This document shows positions 1-8,898 of a stretch of 64,000 nucleotides of DNA, in pieces (the stretch's first letter is position 1; each line of letters opens with the position of its first letter). Where the stretch lies: the NCBI RefSeq assembly GCF_024448935.1, contig NZ_JAMOIE010000007.1, positions 1 through 64,000 on the forward strand. The letters run 5' to 3'. Origin of the DNA: Stutzerimonas stutzeri (GTDB lineage Bacteria; Pseudomonadota; Gammaproteobacteria; Pseudomonadales; Pseudomonadaceae). The notes beneath the pieces are model-generated. The model worked only from the letters and a program-made list of their open reading frames with translations, was not told where the DNA came from and ran no database searches. Both the position numbers and the translations under genes were made by a program.

Positions 1-175
1 CTGGCGTGTGTTCCAGCCGCAAGATCGAGCGCGCCACCCCTGACTCGGTGGCCTTCCGCTTCATCGCCGCTGACGCTGATCCCGATCACGATACCCTGGC
101 CAGCTTCCGCCGCCGCTTTCTCGCCGAGCTGGCCGGCCTGTTCGTGCAGCTAGTGCACAAGGCGCAGGAAATGCG
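1..175 (+). pseudogene. IS1182-family transposase fragment
   Basis: About 55 codons read in frame from the window edge and match an internal stretch of IS1182-family transposases: SSRKIERA, then DSVAFRFIAAD, then DHDTLASFRRRFL. The similarity stops after the AQEM residues near position 175, and the frame continues into unrelated sequence just upstream of the aldo/keto reductase gene. The DDE catalytic part is absent, so this is a dead remnant whose 5' part lies outside the window. It is the first of three insertion-sequence scars in the first 6 kb. Confidence 0.75.
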
Positions 176-336
176 CACCACCGCGCCGGTCAGCCGGGTA
201 AACACCTTTGCTCCCGGATGGCCACGACCGGCGGTCGCCTCGACGGCGACCGAAGGACCATTGGCAGGGTCCCATCCTCTGCCTGTCTCGGTGGTCGGAC
301 CCCGTCCACCGATCCGCTGATCACGAGGAGAAAACC

Positions 337-1161
337 ATGGCGATACCCGCCCTTGAACTGAACGACGGCCGCCGCATCCCGCAACTCGGCCTGGGTGTGT
401 TCCAGATCCCTCCGCAGGACACCGCCCGCGCGGTGACCAGCGCCTTGGAAATCGGCTACCGGCACATCGATACCGCGGCGATCTACCAGAACGAGGCCGG
501 CGTCGGCGAGGCCATCACCGGCGCCGGGCTGCCGCGTGGCGAGCTGTTCGTCACCACCAAGCTGTGGAATGCCGAGCAGGGCTACGACAGCACCCTGGCC
601 GCCTTCGATGCGAGCCTGAAGAGGCTCAAGCTCGACGACGTGGACCTCTACCTCATCCACTGGCCGTGCCCGCAGAAGGGCCAGTTCCTCGCCACCTGGA
701 AGGCGTTGATCCGCCTCCGGGACGAAGGGCGGGCGAAGTCCATCGGGGTGTCCAACTTCCGCCCGCAGGACCTCGACCTGATCATCGGCGAGACTGGTGT
801 GGTGCCGGCGGTCAACCAGATCGAACTACACCCCTACCTGCAGCAGCGGCAGCTGCGCGACTACCACGCGGCGAAGCGGATCGTCACCGAGGCCTGGAGC
901 CCGCTGGCCCGTGGCGGCGAAATCCTTGATGACCCGGTGATCGCCGAGCTGGCCGCCCAGTACGGCAAGACCCCGGCCCAGGTGGTGCTGCGCTGGCACA
1001 TCGACCACGGGCTGGTGATCTTTCCGAAATCGATGCATCGCGAACGGCTGCAGGAGAACTTCGCGCTGTTTGATTTCCGCCTGGAGGCCAGCGACCTCGC
1101 CCGCATCGACGGCCTGGAGCGCGGTCAGCGCATCGGCCCGGACCCATCCACCCTCAATTAA
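337..1161 (+). CDS. Aldo/keto reductase (2,5-diketogluconate reductase type)
   Basis: A 274-residue NADPH-dependent aldo/keto reductase of the single-domain TIM-barrel family, predicted to reduce aldehydes or ketones in the cytoplasm. The catalytic tetrad is visible as Asp45 and Tyr50 (in YRHIDTAAIY), Lys75 (TTKLWN) and His108 (LIHWP). The C-terminal cofactor loop IFPKS is also present. The ATG at 337 is chosen because GAGGAG lies 7-10 bases upstream and the family normally begins at MxxPxLxLNDG; upstream in-frame codons read through the IS scar. A second aldo/keto reductase starts 10 bases downstream, so the two are probably co-transcribed. The physiological substrate cannot be read from the sequence. 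Confidence 0.9.
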   Translation: MAIPALELNDGRRIPQLGLGVFQIPPQDTARAVTSALEIGYRHIDTAAIYQNEAGVGEAITGAGLPRGELFVTTKLWNAEQGYDSTLAAFDASLKRLKLDDVDLYLIHWPCPQKGQFLATWKALIRLRDEGRAKSIGVSNFRPQDLDLIIGETGVVPAVNQIELHPYLQQRQLRDYHAAKRIVTEAWSPLARGGEILDDPVIAELAAQYGKTPAQVVLRWHIDHGLVIFPKSMHRERLQENFALFDFRLEASDLARIDGLERGQRIGPDPSTLN

Positions 1162-1171
1162 AGGACCTACC

Positions 1172-2152
1172 ATGGACCACATCCGACTTGGCCGCACCGG
1201 CCTCAAGGTGTCGCGACTGTGCCTCGGCTGCATGACCTACGGCGTGCCCGAGCGCGGCACCCATCCCTGGACGCTGGACGAAGCAGCCAGCCGCCCGCTG
1301 CTCAAACAGGCGCTGGACATGGGCATCAATTTCTTCGACACGGCGAACATCTACTCGGACGGCACCAGCGAGGAGATCGTCGGCCGCGCATTGAAGGATT
1401 TCGCCCGCCGCGACGAGGTGGTCCTCGCCACCAAGGTGCATGGCGCGCTGCGCCCGGCGCCCAACGTCGGCGGGCTGTCGCGCAAGGCGATCATGAATGC
1501 CATCGACGACAGCCTGACCCGCCTGGGCACCGACTACGTGGACCTCTACCAGATCCACCGCTGGGACTACGAGACCCCCATCGAGGAGACCCTCGAAGCG
1601 CTGCACGACCTGGTCAAGGCCGGCAAGGTGCGCTACATCGGGGCCTCGTCGATGTACGCCTGGCAGTTCGCCAAGTCGCTGTACAGCGCCGACCTCCACG
1701 GCTGGACGCGCTTCGTCAGCATGCAGAACCACCTGAACCTGCTCAATCGCGAGGAAGAGCGCGAGATGCTGCCGCTGTGCAAGGACCAGGGCATCGGCGT
1801 GATCCCCTGGAGCCCGCTGGCCCGCGGCCGGCTGACCCGCGCCTGGGATGCCAGCAGCCAGCGCCAGGAGACCGACATCTTCGGCAAGACGCTCTACCGT
1901 CAGGCCGAGGACGCTGATCGCCAGGTGGTCGAGGCGGTGGCGCGGGTCGCCCAGCGGCATGGCGTGCCGCGCGCCCAGGTGGCGCTGGCCTGGCTGTTGC
2001 AGAAGAACGAGGTCACCGCACCGATCATCGGCGCCTCAAAGCCCCAGCACCTGGATGATGCGGTTGCGGCGCTGTCTCTTAAGCTTGGCAGTGAGGACAT
2101 CGCCGAACTGGAGGGCCCTTACGTGCCTCATCCGGTGGTGGGCTACCAGTGA
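1172..2152 (+). CDS. Aldo/keto reductase (YajO/Tas-like)
   Basis: A 326-residue aldo/keto reductase of a different subfamily from its upstream neighbour. The start [19 protein letters not shown] is typical of the YajO/AKR11-like group. Tetrad residues are Asp56, Tyr61 (FFDTANIY), Lys88 (ATKVH) and His129 (YQIHRWD), and the NADP-binding [12 protein letters not shown] segment lies near the C terminus. The start follows the upstream gene's stop by 10 bases (AAAGGA precedes ATG), indicating an operon of two reductases. Complete length and intact motifs contrast with the decayed sequence immediately downstream. Substrate unknown; a general carbonyl-detoxification role is inference. Confidence 0.9.
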   Translation: MDHIRLGRTGLKVSRLCLGCMTYGVPERGTHPWTLDEAASRPLLKQALDMGINFFDTANIYSDGTSEEIVGRALKDFARRDEVVLATKVHGALRPAPNVGGLSRKAIMNAIDDSLTRLGTDYVDLYQIHRWDYETPIEETLEALHDLVKAGKVRYIGASSMYAWQFAKSLYSADLHGWTRFVSMQNHLNLLNREEEREMLPLCKDQGIGVIPWSPLARGRLTRAWDASSQRQETDIFGKTLYRQAEDADRQVVEAVARVAQRHGVPRAQVALAWLLQKNEVTAPIIGASKPQHLDDAVAALSLKLGSEDIAELEGPYVPHPVVGYQ

Positions 2153-2155
2153 CGA

Positions 2156-2545
2156 CCCTGGGCGCCGAACGGCGCCCAGCATCCTCTTTGCGGGCCAGGA
2201 AGAGCGTGCAGCGCCGTCCACGTTTCAGGCTGTAGTCCAATGGCCTTGGCCAGGCTGCTGCCGTTGGCCACGCCTTGCCCCGTCAGGTGCAGCCAGTCGT
2301 GCAGGGCCTGTAGTTTGGGCAGGGCTTGCTGTTCACGCAGCAACTGCCGGGCGGCCGCATCGAGCGTGCGGGCGCGCCCTTCGATGGCAAGGATTTCGGC
2401 GATGCGCCGCAAGGCCTCGGCAGCCACCGGGCTTTGGTTGGCCGCATGCAGCTCGAGAAACTTGCGCCGGGCATGGGCCATGCAGCCGACCTCGGTGACG
2501 CCCAGGGCGAACAGCGCCTTGTAGCCGGCATGCCAGCTGCCCTTT
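2156..2545 (-). pseudogene. IS66-family transposase (TnpC) remnant
   Basis: Reading the minus strand gives IS66 TnpC signature sequence: AGYKALFALGVTEVG, then CMAHARRKFLELHAANQSP, and AAEALRRIAEI. The frame shifts near 2520 (SDW before AGYK lies in another frame) and again near 2230, where the family's LDYSLKR segment appears in a different frame. The N-terminal half and the C terminus are missing. It is a frameshifted internal fragment directly abutting the end of the aldo/keto reductase gene. Confidence 0.8.
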
Positions 2546-2704
2546 CCAGTCGCTCAGAAAGGTGCGGGTCGCGGATTATGGCTGCCCAATGACGTGGTGC
2601 TCGTCGACGAGCGATTACGCAGCCCCATCGGCAAGCTGCAGAAGGCTCGGCTACGCCAGGATTCCACGACTATCGCTTGCCGGACGGCAACCGAGAGAAG
2701 CAGC

Positions 2705-2925
2705 GAGCCACGTGCTGTTCGTGCGCCGGCACATGGGCCTGTTCGTGTCGTGGCTGGTCGCACTGGCGGTGGCCTCGGCGACGACCTTGAGCCTGCCGCA
2801 CGCGTTCAAGCAGATGATCGACCAAGGCTTCTCCAGCGCCAGTGGCGCCGATATCGACAAGGCCTTCCTCGCGTATTCGGCATGGTGGTGGTGCTGGCGC
2901 TGGCCAGTGCGGCCCGCTCATTAGC
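2705..2925 (+). pseudogene. ABC transporter transmembrane-domain fragment
   Basis: About 70 codons resemble the first membrane segments of an MsbA-like ABC exporter permease: FVSWLVALAVASATTLSLP followed by FKQMIDQGF and DIDKAFLAY. The continuation MVVVLALASAAR appears only after a frame change near 2880, and no nucleotide-binding domain follows. It is a short decayed remnant between the IS66 scar and the DUF4126 gene. Which exporter it came from cannot be told. Confidence 0.55.
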
Positions 2926-3055
2926 GCCGGACGCACCGCGTTGCTGGCGTCGGTGCGCATCGTGTGGCGACATCGGTCCTGCTTTGGTAGCCTAATCCAT
3001 ACGACCCGGGGCCGGACGCCGCTCCGGGCAACCTTCAATTGCACGGGCGAATAAA

Positions 3056-3529
3056 ATGACCAATCGCAGCCTGCTTTCTTCCGCCCTGATCGGCGCCGTC
3101 GCCAGCGCCCGTTCGATGACCCCCATGGCCACCATCGCGGCGGCGCGCATGGCGGGCCGCGGCACCAGCGGCGAAGTGTTCCTGCTCGACCGCCCGCTAT
3201 TCAAATACGGCGCGCTGGCCATGGGCGCGGGTGAATTGTACGGCGACAAGATGAAATCGGCGCCCGACCGCACCGTGTTCCTGGGCCTGCTGGCGCGCGT
3301 GATGAGCGCCGCGATCGCTGGCGCCGCGCTGGCGCCGCGCGGCCGTGAAAAGGCCGGGGCGGTGGTCGCGGTGGCCACCGCCGTGCCGCTGGCCTATGCC
3401 ACGCTGGCCGGCCGCAAGAAGGCGATGGCGCAGATCGGCCAGACCAAGAGCGGCCTGATCGAAGACGCACTGGTGGTCGCGGCCGGCATTGCGGTGGTGA
3501 CCCTGGCGACGCGCTCGCGGGTCGGCTGA
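3056..3529 (+). CDS. DUF4126-family membrane protein
   Basis: A 157-residue small hydrophobic protein resembling DUF4126 proteins: the N terminus SSALIGAVASARSMTP, the central GELYGDKMKSAPDRT and the AGAALAPRGREKAGA stretch are typical. Two or three hydrophobic helices suggest an inner-membrane protein; function is unknown. No clear Shine-Dalgarno sequence precedes the ATG. It lies between an ABC-transporter scrap and a truncated acetoacetyl-CoA synthetase, in DNA with several IS remnants. From memory, close forms are frequent in Xanthomonadaceae, so acquisition by transfer is plausible but unproven. Confidence 0.65.
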   Translation: MTNRSLLSSALIGAVASARSMTPMATIAAARMAGRGTSGEVFLLDRPLFKYGALAMGAGELYGDKMKSAPDRTVFLGLLARVMSAAIAGAALAPRGREKAGAVVAVATAVPLAYATLAGRKKAMAQIGQTKSGLIEDALVVAAGIAVVTLATRSRVG

Positions 3530-3994
3530 CGGCGTTCGTACGCGCCGCGACGGGCAGGGCGCCATGCCGGCGCCATGCCGGCGCCGTGTACGCACGATCG
3601 CGACGCCCCCACAGAAGGATCACCGGCTCCCTGACCCCGAAGATGCGTGCTGCGCCGGTCCTGACCGGCATGCCGACGGTGCTCGGGGCCTGGGCCGCAT
3701 CTGCTGGCGCGCCGAATTTCGACCAAGACACAAGCCTTCCACCTTCCATCCTTAACTCGCCTGCTTCGGGTAGAGGAAATTCAAACGCCCTCTTCGGAAA
3801 GTCTGGCGGGTAGGCTGCGGTCACGCAAGCGCCGGTTTGGGCACGGATCGCGCGTCCGCGCGTGGGATCTCGGCACGGTGAGGCCGCCGATCCTGACAAT
3901 CGGCGGGCATTTCGCACCGATTCCCAACAGCGGGCCGTGCGCAGTCCTGCGGGGTCTGGCCGCATCGTCGTCTTCCGGTTTTCACCCCCGATGC
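3530..3994. other. Intergenic stretch with no recognised gene
   Basis: Both strands are open in several frames, but none of the translations resembles a protein family I know. The only structure seen is a short tandem repeat at 3559-3585: two full copies of an 11-base unit (GCGCCATGCCG) and a partial third. The last ~110 bases read in frame into the acetoacetyl-CoA synthetase remnant but do not look like that enzyme. This is most likely scrambled DNA left by past rearrangement. Confidence 0.5.
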
Positions 3995-5326
3995 CTGCCC
4001 ACCTTGGAAAAGGTCGTGCTGTTGCCCTATCTGAACCCTGCGGCGTCGCTGCCGGGCAGCCTGGCCTGGGAGGAGCTGGTCGCCCACGCCGCGCCGCCGC
4101 GGTTCGAGCAACTGCCCTTCGATCATCCGCTGTGGGTGGTGTACTCCTCGGGCACCACCGGCATGCCCAAACCCATCGTTCACGGCCACGGCGGTGCCCT
4201 GCTCGAGGGGCTCAAGGGCCATGCGCTGCACCTCGATCTGGGTCCCGAGGATCGCTTCATGTGGTTCACCACCACCGGCTGGATCATGTGGAATGCGCAG
4301 ATCAGCGGATTGCTGGTGGGCGCGAGCATCTGCCTCTACGACGGCAATCCCGGCTATCCCGATCTCGGCACGCTGTGGCGCTTCGCCGAGGAGACCGGCA
4401 TGACTTTCTTCGGCACCGGGGCGGCCTATTTCGGCAATTGCCAGAAGGCCGGCATCGAGCCCGGCAAGCTGGCCGACCTGAGCCGTCTGCGCAGTGTCGG
4501 TTCCACCGGCTCGCCCTTGCCTGAGGCGGGCTACCACTGGCTGCAGGCGCAGCTGGGCGACGTGCTGATCGCCGCCATCAGTGGCGGCACCGACGTGGCG
4601 GCCAACTTCGTCGGCGCCTGTCCGATCAAGCCGGTGATCGCCGGCGAAATGCAGTGCCGACCGCTCGGGGTGGCGACCCAGGCGCTGGATGACGACGGCA
4701 ATGCGCTATTCGACGGCGTGGGCGAACTGGTGGTCAGCGCCCCGATGCCGTCGATGCCCCTCTACTTCTGGAACGACGAGGGCGACAGGCGCTATCGCGA
4801 AAGCTACTTCGAGATGTATCCCGGCCGCTGGCGCCACGGCGACTGGATCCGTATCACCCCGCGCGGTGGTGCCGTCATCTATGGGCGCTCGGACACCACC
4901 ATCAACCGTCACGGCATCCGCATGGGCACCGCCGAGATCTACCGGGTGGTGGAGGAGTTTCCCGAGGTGCTCGATAGCCTGGTGGTGGATCTGGAGTACC
5001 TGGGCCGGGCGTCCTACATGCCGCTGTTCGTGGTGCTGCGAGCGGGTACTGTCCTGGATGCCGACCTGACCCTGCGCCTGAAGGCCGCCATTCGCGACAA
5101 CCTGTCGGCGCGCCACGTGCCCAACGAGGTGATCGCCGTCACCGAAATCCCGCGCACCCTGATCGGCAAGAAAATGGAACTGCCGGTCAAAAAGCTGCTG
5201 CTGGGCATGCCATTGGATCAGGCGGCGAACCCCGATGCCATGGCCAATCCCGACAGCCTGGAATTCTTCCGACAGATGGCGCAGCAAGCGCCCTCCGGTA
5301 CGTTCATCAGTGGCGGGCAAGGGTAA
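3995..5326 (+). pseudogene. Acetoacetyl-CoA synthetase, 5'-truncated
   Basis: About 440 codons of acetoacetate-CoA ligase, an adenylate-forming enzyme that activates acetoacetate for ketone-body or polyhydroxyalkanoate metabolism. Seen are the AMP-binding loop YSSGTTGMPKPIVHGHGG, TTTGWIMWNAQ, the HGDWIRITPRGG motif, GRSDTTINRHGIRMGTAEIY and the catalytic-lysine region IPRTLIGKKMELPVKKLL. The family is about 650 residues; the first ~200 are missing, and homology begins only at LPTLEKVVLLPYL. The frame is open upstream to 3878, but those codons are unrelated. The C terminus is intact. A shortened translated product is possible but would lack part of the N-terminal domain. Confidence 0.8.
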
Positions 5327-5620
5327 TGGGCCAGTGCGGCGAGACCTGTTGTCTACGCTTAGGGAAACTTATTATGGACGCCTCCCGGAACTCAACAGGT
5401 AGCCATGCTGGCGTCTGGACATGCCGTCTTTGCTCGCGTGCTTGGAGGCTGGGCCGGGCGCGGCCAGGTCGGCGTTGATCTGCTGTGCACAAAAACCAAG
5501 GCTGCGGTACGCATTATTGGAGCGGCACGTCCTGAATGGCTGGCTCCAGGCGTGCCCGTGCCGCTGGCGGTGCCAGAGCAAGGCCATTGCGGTTGCCGAG
5601 GCGGCGTTCTGCGTCAGCCG
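5327..5620. other. Intergenic stretch between two decayed genes
   Basis: Nothing recognisable was found on either strand. Open frames of 60-70 codons exist but none matches a known family. The stretch separates the 3' end of the truncated acetoacetyl-CoA synthetase from the IS1380 remnant and may include terminal sequence of an insertion element. Confidence 0.4.
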
Positions 5621-5890
5621 CTAGCCCGGGGCAGGCGGGCGAGCGAGGTAGAGCAGTTCGCTGACGCGGTGCAGCAGGCCCTTGACCGGACAGGCGCTCG
5701 GCAGGTGCAACTTGATCCGGTCCTTGCATTGCACCACCCGCACGGCCAGTTTGAACAGCTTCAGGATGATCGACATCGGCTGCGCCCGGGCCAACTCGGT
5801 ATGGCACAGTGTGTTCTCGCGCAGGTTGTGGATCAGGCAGTAGGCGGCGCAGGCATAGAACAGGCGCAGGTGGATGGCCAGGAACGCGTG
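5621..5890 (-). pseudogene. IS1380-family transposase C-terminal remnant
   Basis: On the minus strand about 88 codons end at a stop at 5621-5623 and read like the C terminus of IS1380-type transposases: FLAIHLRLFYACAAYCLIH, then ELARAQPMSIILKLFKLAV, then KLHLPSACP and LLHRVSELL. The catalytic core upstream is gone; the 5' break falls just beside the end of the MurJ-like gene. The remnant shows a past insertion at this junction. Confidence 0.65.
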
Positions 5891-5915
5891 ATCAATGGTT
5901 CAGCAGGAAATGCCG

Positions 5916-7382
5916 TTACGCCTTTTTCATAGACCAATAGGCCGGCTTGAATAGATCCCGTTCACCGAGCAGCAGCACACCCGCCGCAAACGCACAGAGC
6001 ACCAGCCCGATATACAGGCACAACTGCAACAGCCCTTGCGGTGAGGGTAACCCGTGCAGCGCCGCCGCAACAGTAACGGCTGTGGCGATCCAGCGGCCGA
6101 GAACACCTGGAGCCAGGCCTGCCGGCGACGCGCGATAAACGTATAGCCCCATGAAAAGCGCCTGCAAGGTCACGCCGCCCGAGAACGCAACCGCCAGGCC
6201 TTCGGCGCCATATGGACCGTAGAGCAGCGCATCGAGGCCGATCGTAAATGCGGAACTGACCAGCATGATCATCAGGAACAACCGAGATTGGTGCTGCGCT
6301 AAAAGGGCGCGTCCCCATAGCAGCGCCAAGCCCATCGCAGGCAGACCGAGGGCATACAGAACCACCAGCGAGGCCGTGGCGTCGGTTTGCGTTGCGCCGA
6401 ACTGACCCCGTTCCAGTAGTACCGAGACCACCGGTTGCGGGAATGAACAGAGCACGACGGACGCCGGGACCAGGAACAGCAGCGTCGCCAGCAAGCCCTT
6501 GCGTATAACGGCAGCATGGCCGCTGAGGTCGCCATCATTCCAGCTTGAGACGAAGCGGGGGAAGAGCACCGAAAGTACCGACAGGGCGTAGAGCGTGAGC
6601 GGAATGGTGACGATGCGAAACGCAAACGACAGCATCGTGATGCTGCCCTCCTCCAGGTAGGAGGCGAACATCCGCTCGGCAAGAATGCAGGCTTGTTGCG
6701 CCCCAGCCGCCAGCAGTACTGGCGCGAACGCGAGACCGAAGCCACCTGCATGCCCCTTCGTCTCGACGTTGTTGCCGCCGCGCAGGCAGGCGATACGCCG
6801 ATGCTGGACCAGAATCAACGCCAGCTGGGGCAGCAGCATGCCAATGAAGATCACCATGCCGGTGGGTTGGAACAGCAGGATGCCAACGATCGCGCCAGCG
6901 TTGAGCAGCACCGTACGTGTCATCGGCAGGATGAACACCTCATCCATGTTGAGCAGCGCACCCTGGCAATACAAAACAGCTTGAACAGCGACCAGCACCG
7001 CCCCTACGCAGAATACGATCTGGCCGGCGGCAACCTGAGCGTCCGTCCAGCCGGGCGCCAGCATGTTCAGAATCCAATAGCTTGCAATGATGGCGAGGGC
7101 ACTCACGGCTGCGCCCATGAGCATGACCCGCCAATAGAGCCAGCGGCTGACGGCTTCAAACAAGGCTTCGGATTGGCTGCGCAGCTTTTGCAGGTACGGA
7201 ATCATTGCGTCGCGCAGGGCGAGACCGAGGAAGTTCTCGAAAAACATCGGCAGGATCAATGCGACGAAAATCAGGTCCGCTTCCCAGCTCAGTCCGAAGG
7301 ACTTGGCGATGAACAGGTCGCGTAGAAAACCCAGTAGAAAGCTGGCGACGGTTAACGCCAGGATGACCAGTGATGTGTTCAT
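5916..7382 (-). CDS. MurJ/MviN-family lipid flippase paralogue
   Basis: A 488-residue polytopic inner-membrane protein of the MOP superfamily, with the length and repeated hydrophobic helices (about 13-14) of MurJ lipid II flippases. The start LVILALTVASFLLGFLRDL and the segment LERGQFGATQTDATASLVV correspond to conserved MviN positions. It is divergent from the efflux operon, and its 3' end abuts an IS1380 scar. No peptidoglycan or polysaccharide genes are next to it, so it is probably not the housekeeping MurJ but a paralogue of the kind found with exopolysaccharide export. Its lipid-linked substrate is unknown. Confidence 0.75.
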   Translation of the reverse strand: MNTSLVILALTVASFLLGFLRDLFIAKSFGLSWEADLIFVALILPMFFENFLGLALRDAMIPYLQKLRSQSEALFEAVSRWLYWRVMLMGAAVSALAIIASYWILNMLAPGWTDAQVAAGQIVFCVGAVLVAVQAVLYCQGALLNMDEVFILPMTRTVLLNAGAIVGILLFQPTGMVIFIGMLLPQLALILVQHRRIACLRGGNNVETKGHAGGFGLAFAPVLLAAGAQQACILAERMFASYLEEGSITMLSFAFRIVTIPLTLYALSVLSVLFPRFVSSWNDGDLSGHAAVIRKGLLATLLFLVPASVVLCSFPQPVVSVLLERGQFGATQTDATASLVVLYALGLPAMGLALLWGRALLAQHQSRLFLMIMLVSSAFTIGLDALLYGPYGAEGLAVAFSGGVTLQALFMGLYVYRASPAGLAPGVLGRWIATAVTVAAALHGLPSPQGLLQLCLYIGLVLCAFAAGVLLLGERDLFKPAYWSMKKA

Positions 7383-7653
7383 TCCTTGATCCTGTGCAGG
7401 CCATTATCGGACGGACTGATAAATAGTGGCATATCCCATCGTGTGCAGGTGGTCCGGTACGCCACCCTTGTCAGGCACCGAGCGAACGGTACATAGACTG
7501 AATGGCTCAAGCATGGTTCCTGCGCCACTGCTGCGTGTTATCCGATCGGTTTTGGTTGCGACAACGCCGGTTACGTAAAAATGCCGTAAATCCCCTTTGC
7601 GAGCGGAGCGCGACTGCTTATGGTTCACGCTCATTTTCAGGCGAACCCAGTTC

Positions 7654-8898
7654 ATGTCCGAGGCAACTCCTTCTTTCGCCGGCTCCGTGTGGCGTTGGCT
7701 AATCATCGGCGGCGTGGTGGTTGCGATTGCGCTGCTGCTCTGGTGGCTATGGCCAACCACCGCCGAGCGGCCGTCACAGCGAGCGGGCGGTCGGCCAGCG
7801 TTCGGTGCCTTCGGCGGCCCGACGCCGGTGCGGGTTGCCCCGGTGGAGCAAGGTCCATTCGAGGTTTATGCCAAGGCGCTCGGCACCGTCACGCCGTTGA
7901 ATACGGTCAACGTGCGCAGCCGCGTGGCGGGAGAGCTGGTCGAGGTGCGATTCGAGGAGGGCCAGCGAGTCAAGGCCGGCGACCTGCTTGCCGTCATCGA
8001 CCCTCGCGCTTATGAGGTGGCGCTGCAGCAGGCCGAAGGCACCCTCCAGCAGAACCGCGCCTTGTTGCAGAACGCGCAGATCGATCTTGATCGCTATCGA
8101 GGCCTGTTCGCCGACGACAGCATTGCCAAACAGACGCTCGATACGCAGCAGGCATTGGTGAATCAATACAAAGGAACACTCGCCGCCAACCAGGCCGCCG
8201 TCAACGAGGCCAAGCTGAACCTGCAGTTCACCCAAATCCGCGCGCCGATCAACGGTCGCGTCGGCCTGCGTCAGCTGGATCAAGGCAACCTTGTGGCGGC
8301 CAACGACACCACGCCGTTGGTCGTCATTACCCAGACCCAACCCATGGCGATCAGTTTTACCCTGCCTGAAAGCGAGTTGCCGCCGGTCATTGCCCGGTTC
8401 CGCGGCGGTGAACAGTTGTCCGTACAGGCCTGGGACCGTGGCGAACGCATCCTGCTCGGTGAAGGTGTACTGGAAAGCGTCGATAACCTGATTGATACGA
8501 CCACCGGCACGCTGAAGATGAAGGCGCGCTTCGATAACGAGGCCGAACTGCTGATACCGAACCAGTTCGTCAACGTTCGCCTGCGTGTGGAAACCCTGCC
8601 TGATGCGGTCCTGATTCCCTCGGCCGCACTGCAGTTCGGCTCGCGGGGCAATTACGTGTACGTCGTCGGCGAGGACTCCAAGGTAGAGCTGCGCGTTCTC
8701 GAAGTAGGCCCAGGCAACGGCGACCAAACGGTCATCACCAGCGACTTGAGCGTCGGCGAGCGAATCGTCATGGAGGGCACCGACCGCCTGCGCGACGGCA
8801 GCGAAGTCGAAGTGGTGGACCGTCAGAAGCTCGCCGAAGAGGCGGCTGAGAATCCGAAGGTTGAGCCTCAGAGCGCCAAGGAGCGTCCAGCGCGATGA
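7654..8898 (+). CDS. muxA: RND efflux periplasmic adaptor (MuxA/MdtA)
   Basis: A 414-residue membrane-fusion protein that links an inner-membrane RND pump to an outer-membrane channel. One N-terminal membrane anchor ([19 protein letters not shown], about residues 14-32) is followed by the lipoyl half-motif ([18 protein letters not shown]), an alpha-hairpin, a second lipoyl half ([18 protein letters not shown]) and a beta-barrel. ATG 7654 is preferred because upstream codons do not fit the family. Its ATGA end overlaps the start of the next gene. Family and gene order match P. aeruginosa muxABC-opmB and E. coli mdtABC, which export compounds such as novobiocin and aztreonam; the substrate here is untested. 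Confidence 0.9.
   Translation: MSEATPSFAGSVWRWLIIGGVVVAIALLLWWLWPTTAERPSQRAGGRPAFGAFGGPTPVRVAPVEQGPFEVYAKALGTVTPLNTVNVRSRVAGELVEVRFEEGQRVKAGDLLAVIDPRAYEVALQQAEGTLQQNRALLQNAQIDLDRYRGLFADDSIAKQTLDTQQALVNQYKGTLAANQAAVNEAKLNLQFTQIRAPINGRVGLRQLDQGNLVAANDTTPLVVITQTQPMAISFTLPESELPPVIARFRGGEQLSVQAWDRGERILLGEGVLESVDNLIDTTTGTLKMKARFDNEAELLIPNQFVNVRLRVETLPDAVLIPSAALQFGSRGNYVYVVGEDSKVELRVLEVGPGNGDQTVITSDLSVGERIVMEGTDRLRDGSEVEVVDRQKLAEEAAENPKVEPQSAKERPAR

Noticed and set aside
3201-3965. A 254-codon minus-strand frame across the DUF4126 gene and the following gap
   Set aside because: Arg/Pro/Ala-rich translation without any family resemblance; it crosses a gene on the other strand.
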